Source of the DNA: Chryseobacterium sp. 36-9 | Lineage (GTDB): Bacteria; Bacteroidota; Bacteroidia; Flavobacteriales; Weeksellaceae | Reading direction: 5' to 3' | NCBI GenBank assembly: GCA_001898785.1 | Contig: MKVE01000023.1 | Span: 24,753 to 88,752, forward strand | Length of the DNA: 64,000 nucleotides | Shown here: in pieces, positions 61,583-64,000 of the stretch | Position numbering within the stretch: the first letter of the stretch is position 1 | Layout of the letters: each line of letters begins with the position of its first letter | The notes under the pieces: generated by a model | Seen by the model: only the letters and a program-made list of their open reading frames with translations | The model's database searches: none | Told to the model about the DNA's origin: nothing | Position numbers and translations under genes: made by a program

Positions 61583-62695
61583 TTAAAGTATTTCGTATTC
61601 AAATTGTGGATAGCCTCTTTCTCCTTTATCATTCACCATTTTGTTGAATCTTAGTTTAAAGAAAAAACCTTCTGCATCTTTTATTATATAAAATCGATCT
61701 CCGTAAACTTGTGCTCCATTACTTCCTGTAACTGTTCGCCAATGATCTCCAATAGCTCTTTGATCATTAAAAATAAATTTAGAAGCATCAATATCACTTG
61801 TTTTGAAATTGTTATAATATTGATCCGCATTGGTTCCAGCAGGAATATTAACTTGATATGCACCAACGCCATCGGTGATATTACTAATTACAAAGTCCGC
61901 ATAGACGTAGCTTCCAGCAGAAACTCCCGGTGAATAAAAAACTTCATTAGTAAAAACTGTAAAACCTATATCCCAATTTTTTCTTTTTGGTTGAATTGTA
62001 ACTTCCTTGCCATTTTTCAGGCTGAAAAAATTAAGAGCATAATCTGAATTTTTTGTAAGAATATACTCCATATGAGGATTGGCAGAACTCAGATCTTTGT
62101 ATTTCAGTTTATAGCCTGTATTGGCTCTTGTAATCTGCAAAAGATACCAGCCTCTTTCATTACCTCCCGTAATTGCTGAACCCGGTGTTATAGTTCCATT
62201 ATAGATATCTCTACCCATATTGATGAGGTATACGGGATTGTCTCTGTCATTAGCATTAATAGGAGCTATACCTGTCGTCTGAGTTAGAAACATTCCGTTG
62301 GGATTATCTACATATTGAAGATTAGAAGCAAGAAAACTTCCTACCATTACTTCGTTTTGTAATGAAGCAACCTGAGCAGATGTAATTGCATCAATATCAG
62401 TTGCATCGGGTATTTTGCCAGCCGCCATTATAATTGATCCATTTATGACAACACGAAATTCATCTCCGGAATAGAAGCCTAAATCCCAATCTGTTCTTAA
62501 ATTAGATGTCATACTCCTGTCTTTAGGCTCCGAAAGATCAACCCAAACTTGATTTCCTTGTTTTGCACCCCCTAAATCCGGATCTAATGTCTGTCCTGTA
62601 ATTGGTGGAACACTTACTGGATCATCATCTGCTGCCAAACAGGACTGAAGGCAGATTACAAAAGATAAAATGAATAAAATCTTTACTAATTTCAT
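61583..62695 (-). CDS. hmuY: HmuY-family haem-binding lipoprotein
   Basis: A 370-residue lipoprotein (lipobox LQSC, Cys19). It has the HmuY-type beta core: VWVDLSEPKDRSMTSNLRTDWDLGFYSGDEFRVVINGSIIMAAGKI (about 51-95) and NWDIGFTVFTNEVFYSPGVSAGSYVYADFVISNITDGVGAY (about 240-280), and ends FKLRFNKMVNDKGERGYPQFEYEIL. In Porphyromonas, HmuY takes haem from host proteins and passes it to its TonB receptor HmuR. It lies between the TonB receptor and hmuT on the same strand. Confidence 0.92.
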   Translation of the reverse strand: MKLVKILFILSFVICLQSCLAADDDPVSVPPITGQTLDPDLGGAKQGNQVWVDLSEPKDRSMTSNLRTDWDLGFYSGDEFRVVINGSIIMAAGKIPDATDIDAITSAQVASLQNEVMVGSFLASNLQYVDNPNGMFLTQTTGIAPINANDRDNPVYLINMGRDIYNGTITPGSAITGGNERGWYLLQITRANTGYKLKYKDLSSANPHMEYILTKNSDYALNFFSLKNGKEVTIQPKRKNWDIGFTVFTNEVFYSPGVSAGSYVYADFVISNITDGVGAYQVNIPAGTNADQYYNNFKTSDIDASKFIFNDQRAIGDHWRTVTGSNGAQVYGDRFYIIKDAEGFFFKLRFNKMVNDKGERGYPQFEYEIL

Positions 62696-62705
62696 TATTG
62701 TTTTT

Positions 62706-64000
62706 TTAAAATTGATAGGTTAATCTTGCTATATAACTTCTTCCGTAGAAAAGATTGCTAACACCTGTAGATATCTCGTGCCCAACTGAATTAACAGCAG
62801 TATTACTGACGGAAGTCACATCGAAAATATTCTTAACACCTACAGACAAATCAAATTGATTTTTCCATAATGGCTGTGTTACAATAAAATCCATCATATG
62901 AAAATCACCCATTTTTCCAAGGTCATAACCCGTTCCATTGGAAACATATCTCTGTTCTTCCCCAGAATATTTATAGTACAATGCGAATTGAGTCTGGAAT
63001 TTTTTAAGACTGTAAGTTGCGGATGCACCTGCCTGTAGATTATATTTAAAATCTGTCGGAGAAGTTTGGGCCAAGTCTATCATTTCTCGGGAAATACCGT
63101 TAACTGAAGTTTTTAATCCAAATATGAACTGATCTTTCCTAAAATCCACATTTGCTGAAAACAATAAGCTTTTATAAGCGTTGATATTCAAATATTTAAA
63201 AGTGGAAGGAAGTTTTATAGTTACAAGTTCTATTCTATCTTTCACATCCAGATATAATGCATTTAGGCTATAGGCAATTTTCCAATTGCCGGTTGTTGAA
63301 AAATTCTGATCCCAAAACATTCCAACAGAAAAGCCTTTTTCAGGATCCAGATCAGGGTTACCCTGAACGTCGTGATTAGTATTCACAAAATACATGAATA
63401 GCTCTTCGTAAGTGGGATATCTGTTTGCACTACCAAAAACACCACGGATATTAGAATTTTCGGATGTTTTATATCTTGCGGATAAGGAATAATTGAATTG
63501 ATTTTCAAATCTATCGCTCAAAGAAAGCCGTGCGCCTGGTCTTAATGTCAATTTGTCATTAACATTCCATTCGCCAGAGATGAAATTAGCATAAGTAAAA
63601 ATTTTCCTTTTAATGATATTATTGCCTAAGCCTTCTAATGCAATAAGCGCAGCATAACCATTAGTATGATCCAACTCATAACCTAACTGGAAGTCAAACT
63701 TGTTATTATTTAGAAAATTACTGAACATTCCTCTGGAATAGAAAACTTTCGTATCATAATAAGACAGACTTTCATCTTTTGTTCTCATACTTCTTTGAGG
63801 AATATCATAAATATAATCACGATATTGGCGATCTTGATTTTGATAAGAGAAATCACCCAAATAATGGATATTCCCCAGCTTAGTCTGAATATTGAATTGA
63901 TTAATCCAACGTTCTGTATTATACTCACGATCCTTGCTTGTATAGGTCACGCCACCTTCGCCATCATTTAACGGGTCTCTTTCTACTACAGGATTGTAAA
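62706..64000 (-). CDS. TonB-dependent haem receptor (C-terminal part)
   Basis: A gene cut by the right edge; the open frame continues without a stop through base 64000. The encoded part is the beta barrel: repeated aromatic-ended strands, GARLSLSDRFENQFNYSLSARYKTSENSNIRGVFGSANRYPTYEELF (with the NxxP-like RYPTYEELF barrel motif), NPDLDPEKGFSVGMFWDQNF and the terminal GVKNIFDVTSVSN...SNLFYGRSYIARLTYQF, ending in Phe. The next genes are hmuY, hmuT, hmuU and hmuV, so it is most probably the HmuR-type haem receptor. The signal peptide and plug lie outside the window. Confidence 0.92.
   Translation of the reverse strand, partial: YNPVVERDPLNDGEGGVTYTSKDREYNTERWINQFNIQTKLGNIHYLGDFSYQNQDRQYRDYIYDIPQRSMRTKDESLSYYDTKVFYSRGMFSNFLNNNKFDFQLGYELDHTNGYAALIALEGLGNNIIKRKIFTYANFISGEWNVNDKLTLRPGARLSLSDRFENQFNYSLSARYKTSENSNIRGVFGSANRYPTYEELFMYFVNTNHDVQGNPDLDPEKGFSVGMFWDQNFSTTGNWKIAYSLNALYLDVKDRIELVTIKLPSTFKYLNINAYKSLLFSANVDFRKDQFIFGLKTSVNGISREMIDLAQTSPTDFKYNLQAGASATYSLKKFQTQFALYYKYSGEEQRYVSNGTGYDLGKMGDFHMMDFIVTQPLWKNQFDLSVGVKNIFDVTSVSNTAVNSVGHEISTGVSNLFYGRSYIARLTYQF

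Noticed and set aside
61567-61632. N-terminal extension of hmuT
   Set aside because: It overlaps the end of hmuY and places hydrophilic residues before a perfect lipoprotein signal peptide.

Overview
The window is a compact, AT-rich chromosomal segment from a member of the Bacteroidota, most likely a flavobacterium of the Chryseobacterium/Epilithonimonas type. Several things seen in the sequence point there: -7 boxes of the form TAnnTTTG ahead of many genes with no Shine-Dalgarno sequence, C-terminal type IX secretion (T9SS) sorting domains, a GldI-like gliding lipoprotein, monomeric NADP isocitrate dehydrogenase, paired methylmalonyl-CoA mutase chemistry, and a TonB receptor/HmuY haem locus. 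It contains no rRNA, tRNA, CRISPR array, transposase or prophage that I can see; nearly all of it is housekeeping and nutrient-uptake DNA.

Layout. 1-11 kb: two PPIase lipoproteins (one GldI-like), ilvE, mnmD, a NUDIX hydrolase, a glycosyltransferase/sterol-desaturase operon, recQ, kdsD, tatC, a Crp-family regulator and tpx. 11-24.6 kb: secreted proteins, icd, a large MG2/plug protein, a pseudouridine synthase, mutA, a DivIC-like protein, udk, and a flavin/2Fe-2S reductase. 24.7-28 kb: a thioredoxin lipoprotein plus a siderophore/haem-type ABC permease and ATPase, with a repeat-bounded GxxExxY cassette lying exactly between permease stop and ATPase start. 28-34.5 kb: a MarR-controlled fatty-acid beta-oxidation operon. 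34.5-39.9 kb: two very AT-rich unknown genes, a DUF763 protein, an ArsC-like protein, a thioesterase and a T9SS cargo. 40-48 kb: a complete trpEGDCFBA operon with an OsmC-like and a GNAT-like gene inside it, preceded by a clear leader-peptide attenuator (three consecutive Trp codons). 48-57.5 kb: a holin-like membrane protein, a deformylase-like exported protein, and a heavy-metal efflux operon (response regulator, sensor kinase, TolC-like, adaptor, CzcA-like pump). 57.6-64 kb: a haem uptake operon (TonB receptor, hmuY, hmuT, hmuU, hmuV, hmuS).

The most unusual overall feature is the set of short palindromic interspersed repeats (at least six families, about 14 copies) that fill the gaps between genes, especially inside operons. 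Families recur at unrelated loci, and two copies enclose small genes (GxxExxY; a frameshifted four-helix-bundle/23S-IVP protein). These repeats, the trp attenuator, an 11-bp-phased triple TTAAG site ahead of the efflux operon, and a 28-bp perfect palindrome at the MarR promoter are the main regulatory and mobile signals. Several start codons were moved inward from the longest open frame, using promoters, signal peptides or repeats as the guide. All functional assignments rest on motif recognition by eye.
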